From Acidimicrobiia bacterium (GTDB lineage Bacteria; Actinomycetota; Acidimicrobiia; Acidimicrobiales; AC-14), in NCBI GenBank assembly GCA_019243595.1, contig JAFAUA010000053.1, positions 1 through 5,356 on the forward strand: 5,356 bases of DNA, given 5' to 3'. Numbering within the stretch: position 1 is the first letter of the stretch; every line of letters begins with the position of its first letter. A model generated the notes under the pieces. That model was given only the letters and a program-made list of their open reading frames with translations, made no database searches and had not been told where the DNA came from. Made by a program: the position numbers and the translations under genes. Positions 1-5,356 of the stretch are shown in pieces.

Positions 1-409
1 CGATGCGGGCCTCGACGTCGGCATCACCGAGTTGCGAGGTGGCCCACTCCGCGAACGGAAGATCGACCGGTGCGTCCAAGCGTCGCAACCGAAGGAGGCC
101 GCGCAACAGACGCGCCGGCGGTAACCGCCGCGCCCGACCGTCCACCCGCATCACGATGCGCGACGTCCACGGCGCCCGAGCCGCGGGCCGCGCCAGACCG
201 CGCTGGTCGAGCCATGCCCACAGCGGCCCGTCGTCGTAGATGACATGGGGTCCCCAGTTGGCCTTGTAGGCCCCGGCAGCGGTCCGGGCTCGGCCACCGA
301 GCTCGTTGCGGGACTCGAGGATGGTGATGTCGAGGCCGGCCTCGCGGGCGGAGATTCCGGCGACGAGGCCGCCGAGGCCGCCGCCGACGATGGTGAGGTG
401 TGCACGCAT
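1..409 (-). CDS. FAD/NAD(P)-dependent oxidoreductase, N-terminal part (runs off left edge)
   Basis: Reading leftwards from the ATG at 409-407, the frame stays open for 136 codons to the window edge, so the C-terminal two thirds are missing. Residues 5-30 form a dinucleotide-binding beta-alpha-beta unit with the glycine motif VGGGLGGL (8-15). It is followed by the acidic end of strand 2 (E32) and the ELGGRAR motif (36-42) that is typical of the amine oxidase/phytoene desaturase flavoprotein fold. The block NWGPHVIYDDGPLWAWL (51-67) closely matches NLGPHVVFTDGALVRWL in the plus-strand flavoprotein that starts at 950, and an APVDxxFxxWA block recurs in both. The two are therefore paralogues (seen). 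No Shine-Dalgarno sequence precedes the ATG, but an ECF-like promoter ends 6 nt before it, which suggests leaderless expression (inference). The substrate is unknown. A carotenoid-type desaturase, isomerase or amine oxidase are all possible, and the missing half prevents a decision. Confidence 0.85.
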   Translation of the reverse strand, partial: MRAHLTIVGGGLGGLVAGISAREAGLDITILESRNELGGRARTAAGAYKANWGPHVIYDDGPLWAWLDQRGLARPAARAPWTSRIVMRVDGRARRLPPARLLRGLLRLRRLDAPVDLPFAEWATSQLGDADVEARI

Positions 410-415
410 GTTCTG

Positions 416-454
416 AAGAGGCGGTGGAACCTTTCGAGGTTCCACGCGACTCTT
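416..454. promoter_or_regulatory. Overlapping divergent ECF-type promoters built on a perfect inverted repeat
   Basis: A perfect inverted repeat, GTGGAACCT (424-432) / AGGTTCCAC (437-445), with a TTCG centre, fills the middle of the 52-bp gap between two divergent genes. Each arm contains GGAAC, the classic -35 core of many ECF sigma factors. On the plus strand, GGAAC (426-430) is followed after 16 nt by CGACTCTT (447-454), and the sigma gene GTG at 462 starts 7 nt later. On the minus strand, GGAAC (443-439) is followed after 15 nt by CGCCTCTT (423-416), and the flavoprotein ATG at 409 starts 6 nt later. The spacing agrees with known ECF promoters (-35 GGAAC, 16-17 nt, CGTC-like -10). Each -35 lies inside the other promoter's spacer, so the two could not be occupied at once. 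The elements are seen. Promoter function and recognition by the adjacent sigma factor are inference. A repressor operator or an RNA hairpin with a UUCG loop are alternative readings. Confidence 0.6.
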
Positions 455-461
455 TTTGACC

Positions 462-950
462 GTGGAGGACCAGGTCCGGGCCGCCCAGGGCGGCGATCCG
501 TTCGCCATGGACGCCCTCCTGACCGAGCTGGCGCCGTGGGTCGGCCGCCTCTGCTCATCCATTGCGCTCGACAAGGGCGACGACGCCATGCAGGAGACCT
601 TCATCTCAGTGCTCAAGAACCTGCCGACGCTGCGAGAACCGGCGGCCTTCCGTGGCTGGGTGCGGCGCATCGCCGTCCGTGAGGCGTTGCGCGCCGCGAC
701 CGGCGACCGGGCCGTCGCCGTTGCCGACATCCCCGAGGTCGCCGTCGTACCCGACTTCGAGACCGCCGTTGACATACGCGACACGTTGACCAAGCTGTCC
801 CCGAGTCGTCGTGCCGTCCTCGTGCTCCGCTATCTCGAGGACCTCTCCGAGCACGAGGTGGCCGAGCTGCTGGGGACGCCCGAAGGCACGGTGAAGTCCG
901 GCCTGCATCGGGCACGGGAGAGCTTCCGCGAGCAGTGGAGGGAGGCGTGA
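462..950 (+). CDS. ECF-family RNA polymerase sigma factor
   Basis: A 162-residue protein with the two-domain plan of extracytoplasmic-function sigma factors, which bind core RNA polymerase and direct it to specific promoters. Region 2 spans about residues 1-80. Its core-binding/-10-recognition helices are seen in DDAMQETFISVLKNL (40-54) and FRGWVRRIAVREALR (63-77). After a linker, region 4 (108-156) shows the helix-turn-helix pattern LSPSRRAVLVLRYLEDLS, then EVAELLGTPEGTVKSGLHRAR. I chose the GTG at 462, because a promoter-like -10 element ends 7 nt before it and no ribosome-binding site is present. A TTG at 456 is in frame and would add two residues. The stop TGA (948-950) shares its A with the ATG of the next gene, so translation is coupled. 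There is no SnoaL-type C-terminal extension and no adjacent anti-sigma gene with transmembrane or zinc-binding features. The ECF subgroup cannot be assigned by eye. The likely regulon includes this locus itself (inference). Confidence 0.9.
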   Translation: MEDQVRAAQGGDPFAMDALLTELAPWVGRLCSSIALDKGDDAMQETFISVLKNLPTLREPAAFRGWVRRIAVREALRAATGDRAVAVADIPEVAVVPDFETAVDIRDTLTKLSPSRRAVLVLRYLEDLSEHEVAELLGTPEGTVKSGLHRARESFREQWREA

Positions 951-2419
951 TGAGCGAGAGCGAGCGGCCGATCCATGTCGTCGGCGGAGGTATCGCCGGA
1001 CTCGTTGCTGCAATCACCGCGGCCGAGGGAGGTGCGCCGGTGGTGCTCCACGAAGCCGGTGGGCGCCTCGGTGGGCGCGCCGTCGGCAGCGCCGAGCGGC
1101 CATGGGTGAACCTCGGTCCGCACGTGGTGTTCACCGACGGGGCCCTCGTGCGTTGGCTCCGTCAGCAGCGAATCGACGTGTCGATGCGCGGACCGATGGT
1201 GCGCGGGCTCCGCATGCTCGACGATCGGGGCACCCAGTTCCCGATCCGGCAGGCGGTGCAGCTGCTGCCGACGGTCCTGCGGCGGGAGGCGCCTGTCGAC
1301 GAGACGTTCGGCGCGTGGGCCGGGAATGCCTTCGGCGAGGCGACGGCCGACCTGCTCTGCCGCCTCGGCGGTCTCATCACCTACCACCACGACCCGGGCG
1401 CACTGTCGGCCCGTTTCATGTGGGAGCGCTACCGGCGTTCGTTCCTGAGTGCGGACCGCGTGCGCTGGATCTCCGGTGGCTGGCTCTCGCTCGTCGATGC
1501 TTTGGCGGCGCGGGCCCGGACCCTCGGCGTGCACATCGAGCTCGACGACCGGGTGATGCCGCAGACCCTGCCCGACGCCCCGACCGTCATCGCCACCAAG
1601 CTGTCCGCCGCCGCCCGCGTTCTGGATCGCGGCCTGAGCTGGCCCGGCGCCCGCACCGCGCTCCTCGACGTGGCGACCACGTCCGACCGGGGCTGGCCCG
1701 CGGTCATCGCCGACGTCCGCTCCGATCTCGCGACCTGCTGCATGATCGAGCGGGAGACGGCGGTCGATCCCGATGCGCTCGGTGGAAAAGGTGGCCACCT
1801 GATCCAGGCGCAGCTGGGAGTGGCACCGGACGTGGGCGTTGCCGAGGGCGTCGCTCGCATCGAGGACGGCCTCGACGTCGGGTTCCCTGGCTGGCGCGAC
1901 GCCATCGGGTGGCGGCGAGCGCAGATCGTTGTCGACGCGACGGGTGCCGTCGATCCGCCGGGGACGACGTGGCGCGACCGGCCGTCGGTCGTGCAGGGGG
2001 ACGACCTCTTCCTGGCGGGCGACGCGGTCGCGGCGCCCGGGTTCCTCTCCGAGGTCTCCGTCAACAGTGCCGTCGACGCAGCACGGCGGGCTCTGAACGC
2101 GCGGCGCGGGCGGGCCTTCGCCCCGGGCTGGCCCACCGTTGAGCTGACGCCCGAGCGGCGGCTCGCGGTCCTCGCCGCCGTGCTCCCCGCCGCCTCATTG
2201 AACACGACGACGGCTGCGTCGGCCGACGATGTCGAACCGGTCGACGAAACGGGGCCCGGCTATCGGGTCGAGCAGCGGGCCGGCGTCACAACGGCGACGT
2301 CGATCACCGCCGACGATGGTGGTGTCCGGATCACGCGCCTCGCGTCGAGCCGGCTACCGGGCATCGCCCGAGCGGCGGTCGAGCGGCTGCCGGTGTGGCG
2401 CCGCCCGTTCCGCCGCTGA
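950..2419 (+). CDS. FAD/NAD(P)-dependent oxidoreductase, amine oxidase/phytoene desaturase-like, with C-terminal tail
   Basis: A protein of 489 residues. The N-terminal Rossmann unit carries VGGGIAGL (11-18), followed by E35 and RLGGRA (39-44), which bind the ADP part of FAD. The second FAD contact, DLFLAGDAV (352-360) followed by SVNSAVDAAR (370-379), closes the flavoprotein fold as in amine oxidase/phytoene desaturase-like enzymes. Adjacent cysteines occur at 263-264, within the presumed substrate domain. After about residue 385 there is an extra tail of about 100 residues with no membrane segment and a basic end (WRRPFRR) that I do not recognise. The ATG at 950 is preferred to the GTG at 935, because GGAGGGAGG (937-945) sits 4 nt before it and the ATG overlaps the sigma factor stop. 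It is co-transcribed and translationally coupled with the sigma gene, and paralogous to the divergent flavoprotein ending at 409. The substrate is unknown. A carotenoid or isoprenoid substrate is possible but unsupported here. Confidence 0.88.
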   Translation: MSESERPIHVVGGGIAGLVAAITAAEGGAPVVLHEAGGRLGGRAVGSAERPWVNLGPHVVFTDGALVRWLRQQRIDVSMRGPMVRGLRMLDDRGTQFPIRQAVQLLPTVLRREAPVDETFGAWAGNAFGEATADLLCRLGGLITYHHDPGALSARFMWERYRRSFLSADRVRWISGGWLSLVDALAARARTLGVHIELDDRVMPQTLPDAPTVIATKLSAAARVLDRGLSWPGARTALLDVATTSDRGWPAVIADVRSDLATCCMIERETAVDPDALGGKGGHLIQAQLGVAPDVGVAEGVARIEDGLDVGFPGWRDAIGWRRAQIVVDATGAVDPPGTTWRDRPSVVQGDDLFLAGDAVAAPGFLSEVSVNSAVDAARRALNARRGRAFAPGWPTVELTPERRLAVLAAVLPAASLNTTTAASADDVEPVDETGPGYRVEQRAGVTTATSITADDGGVRITRLASSRLPGIARAAVERLPVWRRPFRR

Positions 2420-2428
2420 GAGCGGGTC

Positions 2429-2680
2429 TTACAGAACGTCGTCCTGGACGACGCGGCGACGACGCACCACAGGGCCGTCGTCATACACGGCGGTGCGGCG
2501 GTAGCCGCCGAAGCCGCCCCAGCTGTTCCAGAAGATCGCCGAGAGGATCACGCCGATGACGCCGACGAGCATCAGGATCACACCGACCGTCTGCAAGTCG
2601 ACGCCGTTGGTGTGGATGTTCACTGCGAAGGCGAGGATCGCTCCCACCGCGATAAGAAAGATGCTGGTTCCGATACCCAC
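2429..2680 (-). CDS. Small two-helix membrane protein (DUF6458-like)
   Basis: An 83-residue protein. Two hydrophobic segments, about 7-20 (IFLIAVGAILAFAV) and 32-51 (VGVILMLVGVIGVILSAIFW), are joined by a short polar loop, NIHTNGVDLQT. A hydrophilic tail rich in arginine (RRRR at 73-76) ends in VVQDDVL. The topology suggests a hairpin in the cytoplasmic membrane with the basic tail inside. I recall this pattern (GIG start, VGVILMLVGVIG second helix, arginine-rich tail) from small actinobacterial proteins annotated DUF6458, whose function is unknown. The GTG at 2680 is chosen because GAGGAGG (2695-2689 on the minus strand) lies 8 nt before it. The frame is open further upstream, but that extension has no support and would overlap egtD. 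It lies 77 bp after egtD on the same strand and converges on the flavoprotein gene with a 9-bp gap. Whether it is part of the egt transcript is unclear. Confidence 0.8.
   Translation of the reverse strand: MGIGTSIFLIAVGAILAFAVNIHTNGVDLQTVGVILMLVGVIGVILSAIFWNSWGGFGGYRRTAVYDDGPVVRRRRVVQDDVL
2437..2453. terminator. Candidate hairpin at the junction of convergent genes
   Basis: CGTCGTCC (2437-2444) and GGACGACG (2446-2453) are perfect inverted arms around one base, giving a 7-bp stem with a 3-nt loop. The structure lies within the last codons of the small membrane protein gene and 18 nt beyond the flavoprotein stop. On the minus strand it is followed by TTCTGT, which is only weakly T-rich, and on the plus strand no T-tract follows. 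It may end one or both convergent transcripts, but it could also be a by-product of the repeated Asp/Val codons. Confidence 0.25.
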
Positions 2681-2691
2681 GTTGGTTGCCT

Positions 2692-2721
2692 CCTCGCGGG
2701 CCCCTCGGCCCGCACGCGAGG
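2692..2721 (-). promoter_or_regulatory. GC-rich hairpin reaching into the ribosome-binding site of the small membrane protein gene
   Basis: In the minus-strand transcript, GCGGGCC (2713-2707) pairs perfectly with GGCCCGC (2702-2696) around a GAGG loop. CCTC (2721-2718) can then pair with GAGG (2695-2692) after a 4-nt bulge. That second GAGG is the first half of the GAGGAGG ribosome-binding site at 2695-2689, so the structure could partly hide it. Because no T-run follows, it is not a classical intrinsic terminator, but it may damp read-through from egtD or translation of the small protein (inference). Confidence 0.35.
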
Positions 2722-2757
2722 CGTACCCACTGAGGGGGACCACGCAAACGCTGGTTG

Positions 2758-3738
2758 CTAGTCGCGATCGGCGCGAACCGACAGCGACAACGCGAAGTCT
2801 TCGTGCGTGTCGGTCCACCACTGGACGAGCCGCAGGCCTGCGTCGGCCAGCTCGGACTCGACGCGCGAGCGGCGGAACTTGGCGCTGATCTCGGTGCGCA
2901 TCTCTTCGCCCTGCGCGAACTCGACCGTGAGCTCGAGGGCGGGCACGTGCACGGTCTGGTCGACCTCGGAGCGGAGCAGCATCTCGATCCACTCGTTGTC
3001 CTTGTCGAAGCGGGCGACGTGGGTAAAGCGCTCCGGGTCGAAGTCGGCGCCCAGACGGCGGTTGACGACGCGCAGCACGTTACGGTTGAACTCGGCGGTC
3101 ACACCCACGGAGTCGTCGTAGGCGGCCTCCAGCCGGTCGATGTCCTTGACCAGGTCGGTACCGAGCAGGAAGGCGTCGCCGCGGCGCATGCCGTCCGCGA
3201 TCTGTGACAGGAAGGCAGCTCGCGACGCGGGTGGCAGGTTGCCGATCGTCCCGCCGAGGAAGGCGATCACCCGCCGGCCCTCGACCGGAATGCGTCCGAG
3301 GTGATGCTCGAAGTCGCCGGCGATCCCGTGCACGTGGATGTCGGGGTACTCCTTGGCGATCGCCTCGGCGGCGCCGCGCAGTGTGACCTCGTCGACGTCG
3401 AAGGGGATGAAGCCGCGCAGGTGCCCGGCGGATGACATCGCCGACAGCAGGAGCCGTGTTTTCTCCGACGTTCCCGAGCCCAGCTCCACCAGCGTGTCGG
3501 CCCCGGTCGCGGCCACGTCGGACGCATGGGCGACGAGGATCTCCTTCTCCCGACGCGTTGGGTAGTACTCGTCGAGCCTGGTGATCTCGTCGAACAGCTG
3601 CGAGCCGCGCTCGTCGTAGAACCACTTGGGCGGGAGCTCCTTCGGAACCGACGTCAGCCCACGCGCCACGTCGGCCCGCAGGGCGGCGTCGAGGTCGGCG
3701 CCTGAAAGGAAGGCATCGATGCGGATCGACGCGGTCAT
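2758..3738 (-). CDS. egtD: L-histidine N-alpha-methyltransferase (hercynine-forming)
   Basis: EgtD uses three S-adenosylmethionine molecules to trimethylate the alpha-amino group of histidine, giving hercynine, the first dedicated intermediate of ergothioneine. The protein is 326 residues, close to the 321 of the Mycobacterium smegmatis enzyme. The family signature LDEYYPTRREKEIL (55-68) and the SAM-binding ELGSGTSEKT (85-94) are clear. Residues known to bind histidine or shape selectivity in M. smegmatis EgtD (N166, Y206, M252, E282, S284) line up one position later here, as N167, Y207, M253, E283 and S285. The enzyme should therefore be active and specific for histidine (inference from recalled numbering). 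The start at 3738 is supported by GAGG 5 nt upstream and by an ATGA overlap (3735-3738) with the egtB stop. It is the last egt gene of the operon in this window and acts in the cytoplasm. Confidence 0.96.
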   Translation of the reverse strand: MTASIRIDAFLSGADLDAALRADVARGLTSVPKELPPKWFYDERGSQLFDEITRLDEYYPTRREKEILVAHASDVAATGADTLVELGSGTSEKTRLLLSAMSSAGHLRGFIPFDVDEVTLRGAAEAIAKEYPDIHVHGIAGDFEHHLGRIPVEGRRVIAFLGGTIGNLPPASRAAFLSQIADGMRRGDAFLLGTDLVKDIDRLEAAYDDSVGVTAEFNRNVLRVVNRRLGADFDPERFTHVARFDKDNEWIEMLLRSEVDQTVHVPALELTVEFAQGEEMRTEISAKFRRSRVESELADAGLRLVQWWTDTHEDFALSLSVRADRD

Positions 3739-5036
3739 GCGTTCCTCGCACAGCGGAAGCCGGAGAAGATCTGCCGCCTGATCGGATAGTCCCAGTTGCG
3801 GAACGTGGTGCGGGTGGCCGTCGGGTGCGTCGCCCACGATCCGCCGCGTAGCACCTTGTAGTCAGAGCCGAAGAACACTTCGCTGTACTCGCGGTACGGA
3901 AACGACGCGAAGCCGGGATAGGCCGTGAAGTCCGACGACGTCCACTCCCACACGTCGCCGATCATCTGCCGGCAGCCCCACGGGCTCTCGCCGTCGGGAT
4001 AGCTGCCCGCTGGCGAAGGCGAGAAACGGCCGGCCGTGGACAGGTTCGCCCGCGTCGCCGACGGCTCGTCGTCGCCCCACGGAAAGCGGCGCTTCGTGCC
4101 CTCAGGCGTCCACGACGCCGCCTTCTCCCACTCCGCTTCTGTCGGCAACCGCTTGCCCGCCCATCGGGCGTAGGCGTCGGCCTCGTACCAGCACACGTGC
4201 TGCACGGGCTCGTCGGCCGGGACCGCCTCGGTGCGGCCGAGCCGCGTGCGCTCCCACCCACCGGCGCCGTCGGGCGCCCAGAACTCCGGATGCTCGAGTG
4301 ACGCCTCCTGCACCCACGTCCATCCGGCGTCCGTCCACCATTGCCGCTCGGCGTACCCACCGTCGGCGATGAACTCGATGTAGGCGCCGTTGGTGACCGG
4401 CGTCGTGTCGATCCAGAACTCGTCGACGTCGACGGTGTGTGCCGGGCGCTCGTTGTCGTAGGCCCACGGCTCGAGATCGGTGCCCATGACGAACGGCCCG
4501 CCGTCGACCCGGACTTCGGCCGGCAGCGACGCGCGATCGCCGTCGGCGACGACATCGGTTCCAGCCACGAGCGGGTACTCGACCGTGCTCCGCAGCTGCA
4601 GCGTCGCGGTCATCGTCTCATCGTGCTGGTGCTCGTGCTGCACGACCATCCCGTACACGAACCCCTCGTCGAGCAGCGGGCGATCGTCTAGCTCGACGCC
4701 GTCCAGTACGTCGAGCACGCGGCCGCGGACGTCGGCGACGTAGGCGCGCGCTTCGAGCGGCCCGAGCAGATCGAGTTGGGGCCGGTCGCGGCGCGGGTTG
4801 CGGAAGGCGTCGTAGATGTCGTCGAGGTGGGCGGCCACGCGCGTGTCGGCGACGGCGCCGAGCAGCCATTGCTCCTCGTAGTTGCCGACGTGGGCCAGGT
4901 CCCACACCAGCGGGGACATCAACGGCGAGTGCTGGCGGAGCAGGTCGTCCTCGGTGACGGGGTCGAGCAGGGCCAGCGATCGCCGGCGAACCGACTCGAG
5001 CTCCGACGCGATGCGCTCCTTGGCGACGCTGCTCAC
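3735..5036 (-). CDS. egtB: Ergothioneine sulfoxide synthase (iron-dependent C-S bond-forming enzyme)
   Basis: EgtB is a non-haem iron(II) enzyme that joins hercynine to gamma-glutamylcysteine with O2, forming the sulfoxide precursor of ergothioneine. The 433-residue protein has an N-terminal DinB-like four-helix domain (about 1-155) and a C-terminal formylglycine-generating-enzyme/C-type-lectin-like domain (about 175-433). The iron ligands are visible as H49 in WDLAHVGNYE and H134/H138 in QHEHQHDE. In Mycobacterium thermoresistibile EgtB they are H51, H134 and H138. FRNWDYPIRRQ places D416 and R420, which bind gamma-glutamylcysteine in that enzyme, at the same numbers. Arginines 79, 82, 83 and 85 occupy the area of its other substrate-binding arginines. 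Several tyrosines (373, 381, 384) are candidates for the catalytic tyrosine, and I cannot choose by eye. The GTG at 5036 is preferred because it overlaps the egtA stop as GTGA and has AGGGG 8 nt upstream. Substrate type fits with egtA next door. Confidence 0.96.
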   Translation of the reverse strand: MSSVAKERIASELESVRRRSLALLDPVTEDDLLRQHSPLMSPLVWDLAHVGNYEEQWLLGAVADTRVAAHLDDIYDAFRNPRRDRPQLDLLGPLEARAYVADVRGRVLDVLDGVELDDRPLLDEGFVYGMVVQHEHQHDETMTATLQLRSTVEYPLVAGTDVVADGDRASLPAEVRVDGGPFVMGTDLEPWAYDNERPAHTVDVDEFWIDTTPVTNGAYIEFIADGGYAERQWWTDAGWTWVQEASLEHPEFWAPDGAGGWERTRLGRTEAVPADEPVQHVCWYEADAYARWAGKRLPTEAEWEKAASWTPEGTKRRFPWGDDEPSATRANLSTAGRFSPSPAGSYPDGESPWGCRQMIGDVWEWTSSDFTAYPGFASFPYREYSEVFFGSDYKVLRGGSWATHPTATRTTFRNWDYPIRRQIFSGFRCARNA

Positions 5037-5356
5037 CGCGCCATCCCCTGGACGAGGCGGTCGTCGGCAGGACACCGGCCGCGCGCGACATACCGGTCGT
5101 AGTACCTGGCCAGCGCGTCGATGGACTCGTCGTCGGCGCCGGCGCGGGGCGCGGCCTCCACCGCCGCCTCGAACGATTCACGCGCCGCCGCGGCCAGCGC
5201 CGGATGTTCGAGGCCCCACCGTGCCGCCGCCAGCCAGAGGTCCTCGGTGCCCTCGGTCGCACGGAAGGCGCTGGCCTTGGCGGCGTCGTCAAGCAACAGC
5301 GTGCACACGACCGTGGCCGCGACGCGCCACCACGGGTCGGGGAGTGCATCGAGGTA
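5033..5356 (-). CDS. egtA: Glutamate-cysteine ligase of ergothioneine synthesis, C-terminal 107 residues (runs off right edge)
   Basis: Only the 3' end is present. The visible protein begins YLDALPDPWWRVAATVV, has an alanine-rich helical middle with WLAAARWGLEHPALAAAARE, and ends RYVARGRCPADDRL plus a short tail. The WWRV segment and the RYVARGRCPADD ending are what I recall from actinobacterial EgtA proteins, the glutamate-cysteine ligase family 2 type. EgtA condenses glutamate and cysteine with ATP to gamma-glutamylcysteine, the sulfur donor for EgtB. The ATP-grasp-like catalytic part lies outside the window and cannot be checked. The stop TGA (5035-5033) overlaps the egtB GTG, so the two are translationally coupled in one operon. 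The promoter of the operon is also beyond the window. Confidence 0.88.
   Translation of the reverse strand, partial: YLDALPDPWWRVAATVVCTLLLDDAAKASAFRATEGTEDLWLAAARWGLEHPALAAAARESFEAAVEAAPRAGADDESIDALARYYDRYVARGRCPADDRLVQGMAR

Noticed and set aside
462..950. Assignment of the sigma factor to the ECF41 type, which often neighbours oxidoreductases
   Set aside because: ECF41 proteins carry a C-terminal SnoaL-like domain. This protein ends directly after region 4.
830..1798. Long open frame antisense to the plus-strand flavoprotein
   Set aside because: Its translation is rich in Arg, His and Gly with no recognisable domain. It lies opposite a gene with clear FAD motifs, and high GC commonly leaves such frames open.
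1102..2142. Long plus-strand frame inside the flavoprotein gene
   Set aside because: Arg/Ala/Gly-rich translation without motifs. It is a frame-shifted shadow of the real gene.
950..2419. Naming the flavoproteins as carotenoid desaturases (crtI/crtD)
   Set aside because: Only the general FAD-binding motifs are seen, and no other carotenoid gene is in the window, so the substrate is left open.
2683..2759. Direct repeat TGGTTGC at 2683-2689 and 2753-2759
   Set aside because: Seven bases in two copies is too short to separate from chance, and there is no sign of an element between them.
2681..2992. Upstream extension of the small membrane protein into egtD
   Set aside because: The extra residues are low-complexity and overlap egtD, whereas a GTG with a good ribosome-binding site at 2680 gives a family-like start.
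3739..3837. Longer egtD start at 3837
   Set aside because: It would overlap egtB by about 100 bp with unrelated sequence. The ATG at 3738 has a ribosome-binding site and gives the usual EgtD length.
5037..5075. Longer egtB start at 5075
   Set aside because: The 13 added residues are unlike EgtB, and the GTG at 5036 forms the usual stop/start overlap with egtA.

Overview
The window looks like chromosomal DNA from a high-GC actinobacterium. The signs are strong G/C bias at third codon positions, an ergothioneine (egt) operon of the gamma-glutamylcysteine-using actinobacterial type, and a small two-helix membrane protein of a kind I associate with Actinobacteria. A lineage such as Acidimicrobiia is plausible, but the sequence alone cannot fix it.

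Left part (1-2419): a divergent module. On the minus strand, running off the left edge, is the N-terminal 136 residues of an FAD/NAD(P)-dependent oxidoreductase of the amine oxidase/phytoene desaturase fold. On the plus strand are an ECF sigma factor (462-950) and, overlapping its stop codon by one base, a second flavoprotein (950-2419). The second flavoprotein is clearly paralogous to the first. The 52-bp gap between the divergent starts holds a perfect inverted repeat. Each of its arms carries a GGAAC (ECF -35-like) element, and each is followed at 15-16 nt by a CGnCTCTT element lying 6-7 nt before a start codon that has no Shine-Dalgarno sequence. I read this as two overlapping, divergent, possibly leaderless ECF promoters, so the sigma factor may switch on itself and both flavoproteins. 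This is the most interesting part of the window. No anti-sigma gene is visible, and the second flavoprotein carries an unexplained C-terminal tail of about 100 residues.

Middle (2420-2757): a small membrane protein (83 aa, two hydrophobic segments, arginine-rich tail; DUF6458-like by recall) on the minus strand. It converges on the flavoprotein with a 9-bp gap. A GC-rich hairpin lies just upstream of it and reaches into its ribosome-binding site.

Right part (2758-5356): a tightly packed minus-strand ergothioneine operon, egtA (3' end only) > egtB > egtD. The stop/start overlaps are GTGA and ATGA. EgtA makes gamma-glutamylcysteine, EgtD trimethylates histidine to hercynine, and EgtB joins the two oxidatively to the sulfoxide. 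egtC, which often sits between egtB and egtD in actinobacteria, is absent there, and egtE is not seen downstream. All genic space is accounted for, and no gene-free stretch exceeds 80 bases. No tRNA, rRNA, IS element or CRISPR array was seen.
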